Shown here piece after piece: positions 49,168 to 59,007 of a DNA stretch of 64,000 nt. Numbering within the stretch: position 1 is the stretch's first letter; each line of letters opens with the position of its first letter. The notes beneath the pieces were generated by a model. The model was not told the DNA's origin and searched no databases. It saw nothing but the letters and a program-made list of their open reading frames with translations. The position numbers and the translations under genes were made by a program. This DNA comes from Hedera helix (taxonomy: Eukaryota; Streptophyta; Magnoliopsida; Apiales; Araliaceae): NCBI GenBank assembly GCA_947179155.2, contig OX359281.1, forward strand, positions 43,737,967 to 43,801,966, written 5' to 3'.

Positions 49168-49385
49168 TGTTGAAAATATAATTTGTAATTTTCTAGATTC
49201 GCATAAAAGAAAAATTTTAGTCGATGAGTCTTTTGTTATTCGAAGAAGCATTTATGTTTCTACAAATATCTAAAGCTCTATAAATAGTTTTGATTCATTC
49301 ATGTAAAACAAGTCTTGTATAAAAAAAATCATCAGCAATTTAAGTAATCTGCAGGAGCAGCAGCTCTACTACTACTTAATAGTAC
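49168..49385 (+). mobile_element. Partial 3' LTR of the copia relic
   Basis: It begins TGTTGAAAATATAATTTG right after a purine-rich tract (AAGAGGTGG). Its distal part, about 49260-49370 (CAAGTCTTGTAT...CAGGAGCAGCAGCTC), reappears inverted at about 55205-55320. No CA end is clear. Confidence 0.75.
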
Positions 49386-49386
49386 A

Positions 49387-49860
49387 TATTTAAAATTAAT
49401 AAAAACTAAATATATGCATGTGCAATTATTTTCTACGTCCATCACAATCCCGAGCCCTAAAATCAACAAAAATATCTAATGAAATTACATACGATTAATT
49501 GGTGACCATCTTTGACAAGCTTGCAAAGAAAATTCTAAGCAAGCTCACTAGTATTCCTTTTACAAGGTCTTCTTATTTTTTTCTACATAACTATACAGAA
49601 ACTTCCTATGATTTTTCCTCGGTTGAACATCATTATTTACTTCCATTCCTTAATATCTGTTCCTTCTCCTTGTACAAAATCCCCACAACCATATCACTTT
49701 TTCCATGAGCTAGTATTTACAAATGCATGCTCTACTCTTTTCACCCTTCATCATCACCATTTCACTAATTTTCTTTTCGCTTCCTATATATCATGCCGAA
49801 GATTATGAACAATATACTGAGTGCGCTCCTCCTTTCAAGTGTGGCCAAAATTATCAAGAT
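49387..49860. repeat. Left arm of a roughly 480-bp inverted repeat (partner 56196-56680)
   Basis: It covers the 5' leader and start of LRK10L type-A exon 1. The right arm carries the same sequence on the minus strand with about 90% identity by eye, including the signal-peptide codons. Confidence 0.85.
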
Positions 49861-52800
49861 TTAAAGTTTCCTTTTTGGGGAGAAAATCGTCCCTTGCGTT
49901 GCGGCCTTGCAGGGTTCGAGATCAGCTGCGAGAACGACGGTTATACCGCTATAGATATCGGTTCTGATCATAAATTTCGCCTACTTCACATCAACGAGTC
50001 TACTCAAGAAATAAGAATTGCCGTTGATTATATGCCTAGTGACTTTTGCCCACGAGGACAAAAGAATAACACGTTAAATGGAGACCTCTTTTATTATAAT
50101 CCATACAGCACAAAAGATCTTCACTTATTCTACAGTTGTTCTTCCCCTCAGCTAGATTTACCAAAATCCATAGACTCGATTCGAATTAGTAAAAATCGTA
50201 CATGTAGGGGAGATTGGATTCCAAATAGCAGGGCTCAGATTCGGAATCTTGAATCTCGCAAAACTAAGATCAGAGGTCTAGTTAATGTGTCGGCTCTTCA
50301 GGAATTCAGGTATACAGGAAATATGAGCCTGCAGCAAGTATTGAACCAGAATTTTCTTGTTTATTATAGAATTATCTATAAGGAATCAGCGTGCTCAGCG
50401 TGTGTGAATTCGGGTGGATTCTGTTGGTCTGGCACATATTCATCACCGCCTACATGCTTTTGTGGTCATGGAGTTTCTCCGGGTCAGTGTCGAAAGAGAG
50501 GTGCGTTCATCTTCTTCTTTGTTATACATTTATCTTCCACATACCTCTTTCAAGTTTGAGAATTATGTTCATGCACAGAAAATAAATGGATTATTAAATA
50601 AAGGAAATTGATATTTCTATAAGTTAATTTGATATATATTTTTGCAAGATTAAATGGGACTCAGAAAAAAACATTGTGAACTAGTAATCATGCCTTTCGA
50701 AAAGAAGTTGACCATATACTTATTCACCAAAGAATATATCTCACAAAGGAAATAAACTAGGCTGGTTGTGCCAAGAGTTTTGCTCTCTGTGGAAGACGTT
50801 GGACATTGAACGTTAGGGATTTTAATTTTCTTCTTCTTTTTATTTAAAATAATATGTTGTTGTTACCACAATCATTTAAAACATTATTTGATAGTTTAAA
50901 ATTTGAGACCCTTAACATTATTTTATAATAAATTTAAAGTGTCTAGCCATTGAGTTTATTTAGGGAATTGATATTTCCACTATTTTCGCAAGTGCGTCCC
51001 ATTTGATCTTGTAGAAATATCAAATTAGTTTGTAGATGTTAATTTGATATTTTCGCAAGTGAGTCCATATTGGAGTATGGAATATGGGCCGGGCAGCATA
51101 ACTTACGCTTAGTTTAGTGTTAGAATTAGAACTCAAAAGCACATTTGTAATACTTGGAGTGCGCTCAACTCTTGTTATTTTTATCTTTTTCTATCTTTAG
51201 TTTAAAAAATAGGCTTATCGGAAGAGGAACATAAATATACCAAATCAAGATAACAAAGATTATATTCCAAATCAAGTAAGCTACCCCTTTTGGATTCCTC
51301 AAAAACAAGAATCCTCCTGTGGTTCGCCACAATTCAATAAAACTTGCAACCCGATTCTAAAAATCTCCGGTGATGATTACATCATAAAGGATATAAACTA
51401 CACATTAAGGATATAAACTACGCGAACAATTCAATTTTTCTTGTGAATGCTGAGGTTTTTATGAAGAAAATTCATGCCCAACTCCTCTACATAATTTTAG
51501 CATTAGTGGGATTCCCTTTAGCTATGGTCCTAACTTAATTCACTGAGCACTACTTGTTTTATAATTGTTCTTTTCTGGACGAACGAACAGTGTATCCACT
51601 CGACTGTGCATGCAATGTTTCGCATTATTCTTTTGCTATGTTTCATGCTGAACTTTTGAATAAGGATAACTATTCCGTAGATTTATGTCAAGCTACGGTT
51701 CACGCCCCTGTGAGTACTTTTGAGATGAAGATAATCATGGAGATGAATTATTTGGATAACAACAACTTTATTTTAATGACAGGAGGAAACAAATATCATG
51801 GAGCAAAGATTGGAATAGGTAATGTGCAAATGTTTATTTTTTATCATCTTTGTCAATTAATTTAAATATTAGAAGTAAGAGATTTTGAGATGGACAAGTC
51901 TGTCGCAAAATTCTTAGTTCGCCAGTGTTGGAATTTGTGACAGAACATTTGGTTGCAGGATCCGTGGCATTAGGTCCCATAGCAGTGAGATCCGTCGCCT
52001 GCTATATCTAATTTGCGACAAATAACTAGAGACGGATATCCGTCAATGTTTACATCGATGATAGACTGTCCGTTGCAATTGCAGTCTGTCAATTTTGAAT
52101 AGGCTTATGTGCGACGGAAAGTCCGTAGCTAATGTGAAAATTTATTTAAGAAATCCAATAATTTTACTTTTTTGGTATGTTTGGACCTGTTTTTTTTCTT
52201 ATAGATATTTCTTTTATATAGCTATTATGAACATTATGTGAAAATAAAAGGATGAAAGTTGTTTTTGACAGAACAACTAAGATGTGACTATTACAGAAAA
52301 ATTGTGTTAAAACGGTTGCTTGTAATATTCAACATGAGTAATGCCAGATCAGTTAACAGTTTATGATCCTCTAATTTTAATCTAGGATAGAGGATGTGTC
52401 CTTCTACTAAGGACGCGGAAGAAATTAAATACGGCCGCTACTCTATTAATTGTAGGGATCACAAGGATATGTCTTATGATCAAAAGGATGTCTAATGATA
52501 TTTACTAAATACGTCTTTCCTAAATCCTATTATTCTGGAGCATGGCTTTATATTCCAAACTTTTCTCCCGGTACTCGGCAAGAAAATGAAGCAGTAGAAA
52601 CAGAACAAAGTCATTTGCTAGATGTTATATAAATTGTGGTTTGATACAATACGTGAAACAAAATTGGGTGAGTTTTTTTTAGCGTAGCGTCACAACAAAC
52701 ATAATTTCAACGATATTATGTCATCTCATTGCTTATTTAACACTCATAAAGAGCTCATTTGGCTATATTAGTTGGCAATTCCTAGAATCTTACTAATTTT

Positions 52801-54967
52801 ACATCTTAGAGTTTTTGATAGATATAGATTTACTCGCGTGATAATTATACTTTATAAATATTCAATATATGTTATAAAGTTATTCTAGATAATCGTCCCT
52901 AGACTTCTATTGGATTTGATCTTATTCATTAGTTGTATATAGCCAAGAGTTATATACGATGATATTCCTGATTTAAAAATCTTGTGCAATATAAGTTTAA
53001 GTAAATGGAGGGAAATCTTTTTGGATTTTCACATTCAATGTTTCAGAATGAAAGTTTATCACATTTTGAAATGTTCATACCTAAATTTATCTCTATACCA
53101 TGCGTTTTCTAGTTTTCTAATAACCATGGTTCCTATCCATCTTTGAGACATTTTCTTTTGGTTGTTACATGATCGATACATTAAGTTATAAACTTTATTT
53201 AATATTATTTACTAATTTGTGTTAGTACATGAATGAGTGAATGTACAAGTTAATAGTACATGTATGTACATAAATGTATTTAAAAGTGTCTTAAAATATG
53301 TATTGTTAGGTTAATGTACATGTATTTGTTCAAGTTGAGATTAATAGTCTCTAGAAATGCCCAAGAATCCTATATATAGTCTTGTAATTAATTGAGTCAT
53401 TTTATGTAATTGAGTCATTTCAAGAATTGTTTCCCACTTAGTTCTTTATCTACTTATCGATTTTGAAAACCAATAAATGAGTAAAGATTCGACCTAGATC
53501 TTTCTAACAAATATATCTATGTATATATCCAAAGTATATATCCAAAAACACACTTAAGTATAAAATACTAGTAAATGAGGAGAGAGAAAGCGTTTAGAAA
53601 GAAGATGAAAATATTTTACTGTCATTTTGCACTTATGTGTCTTCGGATATACAATTTGGGTGTATACATAGATACTCCTTACCTATTTCCTTAAAACAAT
53701 AATTCACCATATTTTGGATATTTTTATTAGAATTCTTATGGTAGATATCCTGAAACTAACATATTATAATTTTTAATAGGCTTTCTTTTCTTTTTGCTTT
53801 TTTTAACTTTTAGATGAAGGTTAATTTATGGTTGTTCATATATTGTTGGAAGTAAACCCAATGTTGAAATTTTTTTTCCTCCTATATATATTGATAGGCA
53901 TTGGAGCTGCTTTATTTGGGATACCACTAATGTTTTTCATATACTGGATTGGGAAGTTATCAAATTCGTCATTGACCTTCTGGAGAAGGAAAACAAAGAA
54001 TGATAGAGTAGTTGAGGCCTTTATTGTCCAATATGGATCCTCAACAACGAAAAGGTATTCATATAATGATGTAAAAAGTATTACGAATTCATTCAAACAT
54101 GAATTGGGAAAAGGAGGTTATGGGAATGTTTTTAAAGGAAAGTTGTTAGATGGCCGCGCGGTTGCAGTGAAGGTCTTAAATGTATCCAAAGGGAAGGGTG
54201 AGGAATTTATAAATGAGGTCGCCAGCATTGGTAGGACATCTCATGTTAATGTGGTTACCCTCATTGGATTTTGTTATGAGGGTAAAAAACGAGCTCTTAT
54301 ATACGAGTTCATGCCGAATGGATCTCTAGAGAAGTTCATTTATGGTAAAATTTCTTCAACTGCAAAACAAAATCTCAAATGGGAAAAATTGTATGACATT
54401 GCACTTGGTATAGCTCGAGGACTTGAGTATTTGCACCGTGGCTGCAACACCCGTATCGTACATTTCGACATAAAGCCACATAATATCCTTCTTGATGAAG
54501 ATTTTTGCCCAAAGATATCTGATTTTGGGCTTGCAAAGTTGTACACTAAAAAAGAGAGCATCATTTCTTCAATAGAAGCAAGAGGGACCATTGGGTATAT
54601 TGCTCCAGAAGTGTTTAGTAGGAATTTTGGAGGAGTCTCACATAAGTCTGATGTGTACAGCTATGGAATGATGATCTTAGAAATGGTCGGAGGAAGAAAA
54701 AATGTTGATGTTGGAGTTGTTCACACTAGCGAGATATATTTTCCCCATTGGGTTTACAAGCGTATTGAGCTGGATGAAGAGCTAAATTTCGCAGCTGAAA
54801 TGACCGTAGAGGAAAATGAAATTGCAAGGAAGATGATAATAGTGGGTTTGTGGTGCATACAGTCGGATCCTTCACAAAGACCGTCGATAAGCAAGGTGAT
54901 TGAAATGTTGGAAGGAAGCATATCGGCCTTGAAAATCCCACCAAAACCATATTTGTGCTCTCCTTAG
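49723..54967 (+). CDS. LRK10L/WAK-like receptor kinase, unit 1 (ectodomain type A plus TM-kinase exon)
   Basis: Exon A 49723-50500 encodes a signal peptide (about 26 residues), a GUB_WAK-type domain (CAPPFKCG...FPFWGENRPLRCG) and a Cys-rich WAK-associated end (CSACVNSGGFCW...CFCGHGVSPGQC); the donor is GTGCGT, phase 1. The kinase exon ends at 54967 and encodes a TM segment (FFLLYILIGIGAALFGIPLM), then GKGGYG, VAVKV, HFDIKPHN, DFGLAK, GTIGYIAPEV and SDVYSYGMMILEM. The catalytic loop is HFD, as is usual in LRK10L. Joining at 53853 restores phase and gives about 630 residues, a normal length. However, that acceptor (TTGTTGGAAG) is weak, and a stronger one near 53813 leads to stops. A broken type-B ectodomain (51255-51820) lies in between, so which ectodomain serves the kinase is open. 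The kinase domain itself has no lesion. Confidence 0.72.
50604..51065. mobile_element. GATATTTCC-family hairpin pieces, copies 4 and 5
   Basis: GGAAATTGATATTTC at 50604 and GGGAATTGATATTTCCAC with inverted CTTGTAGAAATATCAAATT at 50968-51030 repeat the words of the copies at 10567, 12387 and 24478. They lie between ectodomains A and B of unit 1. Confidence 0.5.
51255..51820 (+). pseudogene. LRK10L ectodomain type B of unit 1, broken
   Basis: The pieces follow the family order: SYPFWIPQKQESSCG, NKTCNPILKISGDDYIIKDINY, then (shifted) ENSCPTPLHNFS, and from about 51550 FYNCSFLDERTVYPLDCACN to GAKIGIG with a GTAATG donor near 51821 (phase 1). A 20-bp shift duplication at 51387-51421 (AAGGATATAAACTAC twice) shifts the frame, further stops follow, and the signal peptide and the CGHGPNI start seen at 63823 are missing. 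It resembles the N-terminus at 63823-64000 and 55604-55417, not type A. Confidence 0.8.
51890..52145. mobile_element. GACGG-rich relic in the intron before the kinase exon
   Basis: GATCCGTCGC, GACGGATATCCGTC and GCGACGGAAAGTCCGTAGC words occur in inverted pairs, as in the elements at 32735 and 35115. Ends are unclear. Confidence 0.5.
52146..53850. other. Intronic or intergenic DNA before the TM-kinase exon
   Basis: AT-rich DNA without a protein-like frame or defined transposon ends. If unit 1 is one gene, this is intron; if the kinase exon has its own promoter, the promoter would be here. Confidence 0.45.
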
Positions 54968-55204
54968 AGATCCGCGTCAAATTCTTCGTCAAACCCAATT
55001 TCATGTTCTCCTCCAAGCTCAAAATGAAACTCTTTCACCAGATCAGATTAGTATAAAAGGTGTAATATTAATCATGATAATTTCTGACTTCTTTGAGGAT
55101 TTTATGGTGTAATTTGACTTTCATTATCAGTGTATTAGAGCAAAACAGAAGTGTGAGTGGTTTAGAAGGGTTAAATATATCAAAGTAAAGTAGGGACTAT
55201 TTCT

Positions 55205-55320
55205 AAAAATAATGGCAGAGCTGCTGCTCCTGCAGATTGTTTAAATTGCTGATGATTTTTTTTAATACAAGACTTGTTTTACTTGAATGTATCAAGACTC
55301 TATTTTGCGCTAACATACTG
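55205..55320 (-). mobile_element. Inverted copy of the copia LTR end
   Basis: The reverse complement matches 49260-49370, including CAAGTCTTGTATT, ATCATCAGCAATTTAA and CTGCAGGAGCAGCAGCTCT. It lies between the tail-to-tail units 1 and 2. Confidence 0.8.
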
Positions 55321-55339
55321 ATAATTGGGTTATACTGAT

Positions 55340-55604
55340 ATATAACCCAATGGGGAAAATATATCTCACTAGTGTGAACAACTCCAACATCAACATTTTT
55401 CTTGTTGAATTGTGGTCAAGCACAGGAGGATTCTTGTTTTTGAGGAATCCAAAAAGGGTAGCTTATGTTCGGTCCATGTCCGCAGTTTTGATGCTGGCAG
55501 GGCCTGAGTTTTGGGGCGGCGGATCGAGATTTGATCATTAAGGCAGTGAAGATGAGGATCATGACAAGAGATTTTGTGGATTTGGAGGGCATTTGGAAAT
55601 CCAT
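55340..55604 (-). pseudogene. LRK10L unit 2: type-B start fused by deletion to a kinase fragment
   Basis: On the minus strand, ATG 55604 opens a signal peptide (MDFQMPSK..., hydrophobic to about residue 28), then CQHQNCGHGPNISYPFWIPQ and KQESSC. Within CACAATTCAA the sequence jumps into the kinase codons for KNVDVGVVHTSEIYFPHWV, which match 54700-54752. Everything between, about 3 kb in unit 1, is gone, and the frame stops soon after the cysteine. The piece ends near 55345 next to the inverted LTR fragment. Confidence 0.85.
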
Positions 55605-56176
55605 TTCAAGTGGAAATAACGAATAAAACATAGGAAACAGGGGAGGATGAGTGGAGGGAAGCGCTAAGATCATAAGATATTAAAACAGTGTTAATATCAT
55701 TATTATTTTGTTGTAAAATATTACTCAAAGTCATTTTAAGTAAAAGGAGCTGTATAAATAATAATTAATGAAAATTTATTTTGTTGTAAGATATTAATAT
55801 TATATATCATTATTTATTAATAATTTTATTTATTTATAAAAATACATATTAAAACAGTCCGTGTTTGCATGGGAATTAGACTAGTAAATATATGGAATGT
55901 CAGACTCGAGACTTATGTTATATATTCAAGCAAGCCCAAGAAAATTAATTTACCAAGGATATACTTCATTACTTGGTATTTGAGATACAGAGTTGGGAAT
56001 GGTTATCGAATTCGAATTTTAGAAGATAGTATTTTGGTTGGGAGATAACTAGTTTTCACTTGCATTTAATTTTTATTCTAACAACAACATTATTGTTATA
56101 TTATTGATAGGCCAATATCTATTGTCATTATTAAATAATAAAAAAGGGTCTGTAGTTGGTATATTTTTTGGAACAT

Positions 56177-56328
56177 TATAGACGGTACTTTTCATAGTCA
56201 TTTTCGCCACAGTTGAAGGGACGAGCGCACGCAATATATTGTTCATAATCTTCGGCATGATATCTAGGAAGCGAAAAGAAAATGAGTGAAATGGTGATGA
56301 TGAAGGGTGAAAAGAGTAGAGCATACAT
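56177..56328 (-). pseudogene. LRK10L unit 2: type-A exon start, truncated
   Basis: On the minus strand, ATG 56328 gives MYALLFSPFIITISLIFF, RYHAEDYEQY and CARPFNCGENDYEKYR, intact in frame and matching unit 1 exon A and, in detail (CGEN-Y-K), unit 3. Homology stops at the codons before YPFWG, after which unrelated AT-rich sequence follows. Confidence 0.85.
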
Positions 56329-56680
56329 TTGTAAATACTAGCTCATGGAAAAAGTGATATGTTTGTGGGGATTTTGTACAAGGAGAAGGAACAGATATTA
56401 AGGAGTGGAAGTAAATAATGATGTTCAACCGAGGAAAAATCATAGGAAGTTTCTGTATAGTTATGTAGAAAAAAATAAAAAGACCTTGTCAAAGGAAGAC
56501 TAGTGAGCTTGGTTAGAATTTTCTTTGCAAGCGTGTCAAAGATGGTCACCAATTAATCGTATGTAATTTCATTAGATATTTTTGTTGATTTTAGGGTTGG
56601 GGATTGTGAGGGACGTAGAAAATAATTGCATACGCATATATTTATTTTTTATTAAGTTTAAATAAGTTAAGTACGTACTA
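56196..56680. repeat. Right arm of the roughly 480-bp inverted repeat (partner 49387-49860)
   Basis: The reverse complement matches the leader and start of exon A of unit 1, from ATATATGC...TTATTTTCTACGTCC through GGTGACCATCTTTGACA to TGTGGC. Confidence 0.85.
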
Positions 56681-56966
56681 TTGACTTCCTTAATACTAAC
56701 TCCTCTCAACTTAATCAAAATTATTAAATTTGGTATTTTAAATAGGTTAATACTTAATCAGACTCCTCTCTATTACACATGTCACTCAATTCTATTCGGT
56801 ACATATTTAATATTAAAGATTATATTATTGATATGGATATTAGCTAAAGAAAATATTAAATAATAATATTAAAGAATATCGAGTGAGAGTGATAATTATA
56901 ATTAGTTAAACAGCTTGACCATTTTCTTTGACAAGAACTGTTCATTAGCATTAGAGAGACTTTTCT

Positions 56967-56976
56967 TTAAGTTGAA

Positions 56977-57024
<48 letters not shown>

Positions 57025-57031
57025 TATTACT
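56967..57031. repeat. (ATT)n microsatellite in the unit 3 leader
   Basis: About 17 ATT units, slightly broken at the end (ACTATTATTACTACT). It stands where units 1 and 2 have GAACATCATTATTTACTTCC, so it is an expansion of a small ATT run in the LRK10L leader. Confidence 0.9.
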
Positions 57032-57076
57032 ACTTAGCCCCTTAATATCAAATTCTTTCTCCAATACGAAATCCCC

Positions 57077-58584
57077 GATAGGAATGAATGTTATTATATT
57101 TTTATCCCTTAATTCTTAATTTTTATAATTATTTTGTATTTAATTATATTATTTATTTTTATTTTGTGAGTTCTTAAGTATTTTATGTTAACTTCATGTG
57201 TTTTAAAATTGTTTTGTAGGAATTGGAATAAGGGCTTAGTGGATTAAAATTTGAAATGACTATATTTGAATTTTCAGCTTGTAATTTACTCAACAGTCAC
57301 TTCAAGCTCAATTTCGACCTTGATAAAATTAAAATTTGTCAAATTCTAAAACATAAAAGTTGTAAATCTACTTCTCAGCTTTCCGGAATATCTTGAATCG
57401 CCTCAATCGGAGTTTTTATGAAAAAATTATGACCGTTTTCCCGAAAGACATCGAAGAAGAAACAGAAGAGGGTTGGGGCCCTCTTTCATAGTACAAAAAC
57501 AGGGTCGGGGCCCTTGTTAGCAGAACCATACAGTGCTAGGTGCGCTCTAAACAGGGCTAGGGCGCTAGTGTCAAGCCAAACTTGGTTTTTTGACGTATTT
57601 TTTTTTATATTATGTTTTTGCCTCCAAATTAAATTGGGGTTTCTTCTAAAGCTTGGGATTTGATACGTAACATATAAATATATGTCAAAACTCATATTTT
57701 AGAGGAGACTAACATAGTTTTATCATCGATTAACATAGGAGAAAGAGAAGAGATAAAGATTGAGAGCATGTTAGGCTAAGTTTTTAATTCAGTTACAAGG
57801 GATTTCAAATTCAATTGTGATTAATGGTTAAATCAACTTAGTAATATTATTTATTATTTCTTATATGAAATTAGTCATAATAATCTATTTTAATTATTTT
57901 TTGATATTAAACTTGATTGGTTTAATTAGAGCTCGTTAAATTGATCAAATTATTATCAATTGCTAGATTTATGAATTATATTACAAGTAATTGATATTGT
58001 TCTTAATCGTTGGTAGTGAATAGTAATAGATGATTGTGGTCAATCTTTTGTTTATTGTTATGGTTATCATGATATAAGTTAAACAATCCGAACTTATAAG
58101 ATTGTTGCTTAGAATAATCTAATTTTCTTGTTATTAATGTTGTCATTATATTAAATTTAGAATGCTTATTTTAAGTTGTATAATGGTTAAAATCTAATGA
58201 AGAGCTTGTTTTGCTATATTAAAATTATAAAAAAAAATCAGGTAGTAGAGTTTATTATTGCCTAGGATTTTTAGTTTCATGGAAGATAGAAATATATTCT
58301 GATTGATTGATCTATTAATTGTAATGGTGAGATTGAACCGAAAAACTGAAGTTTTTAATTTATTGGTTAAACTTATTAATTTATTTGTATTTAATTAGTT
58401 AATTATAATTAATAAAAAAAAACCCTCTTTATTATCTGCTTTTAATTATTGCTAGAAATATTAGGATAAATTGAAAGTAGTACTACTCTCTGTGGGATCG
58501 ACCATTGCTTGTCACTATATTGAATTTTGTGTTTTTAGAGTATAAGAAAGGTTTTAATTTTGGTATCGTAACAACAACTTCCCA
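57077..58584 (+). mobile_element. Solo LTR 1 (1.5 kb), inserted in the unit 3 leader
   Basis: It starts GATAGGA (the first T of TGATAGGA lost) and ends CTTCCCA, flanked by the 5-bp duplication TCCCC (57072-57076 and 58585-58589). Removing it joins ACGAAATCCCC to AAACCATACC, matching unit 1 (ACAAAATCCCCACAACCATATC). No internal retrotransposon region is present. The same family as 59008-60729, in opposite orientation: shared ends, TATTTTTAT-CCCTTAAT near the start and CTCTGTGGGATCGAC near the end. Confidence 0.85.
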
Positions 58585-59007
58585 TCCCCAAACCATACCT
58601 TCTTTTCTTGAGCTAGCGCTTGCAAATTAATGTATGCCCAAATTTTCTTACCGCGCCATAATCTCATCACCACCAGTTTAAGGGTGTCCATCGGTAAAAA
58701 ATCGAACCGGTACCGAACTCAAATTACCATTAAAACAAGAATCAATACCGAATTACCGGTTCGGTATAAATTCGGTTTGATTTTTTCGGTTCAATTTTTG
58801 GTTTATACCAATTGGTAATATATATAATTATAATTTATAAATAATAATTATATATTAATTATATATATTATTATATATATAATAATATATATAATTATTA
58901 CATATATTATAATAATTAATATAAATTTATTATTATATTATTTAATTCGATTCTTTCGGTATATTGGTTTTTACGAAATTCAAAAATGTCTATACCGCTA
59001 CCGGTAC

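Noticed and set aside
53836..54591. Minus-strand ORFs under the kinase exon
   Set aside because: They are antisense shadows of a well-recognised kinase domain.
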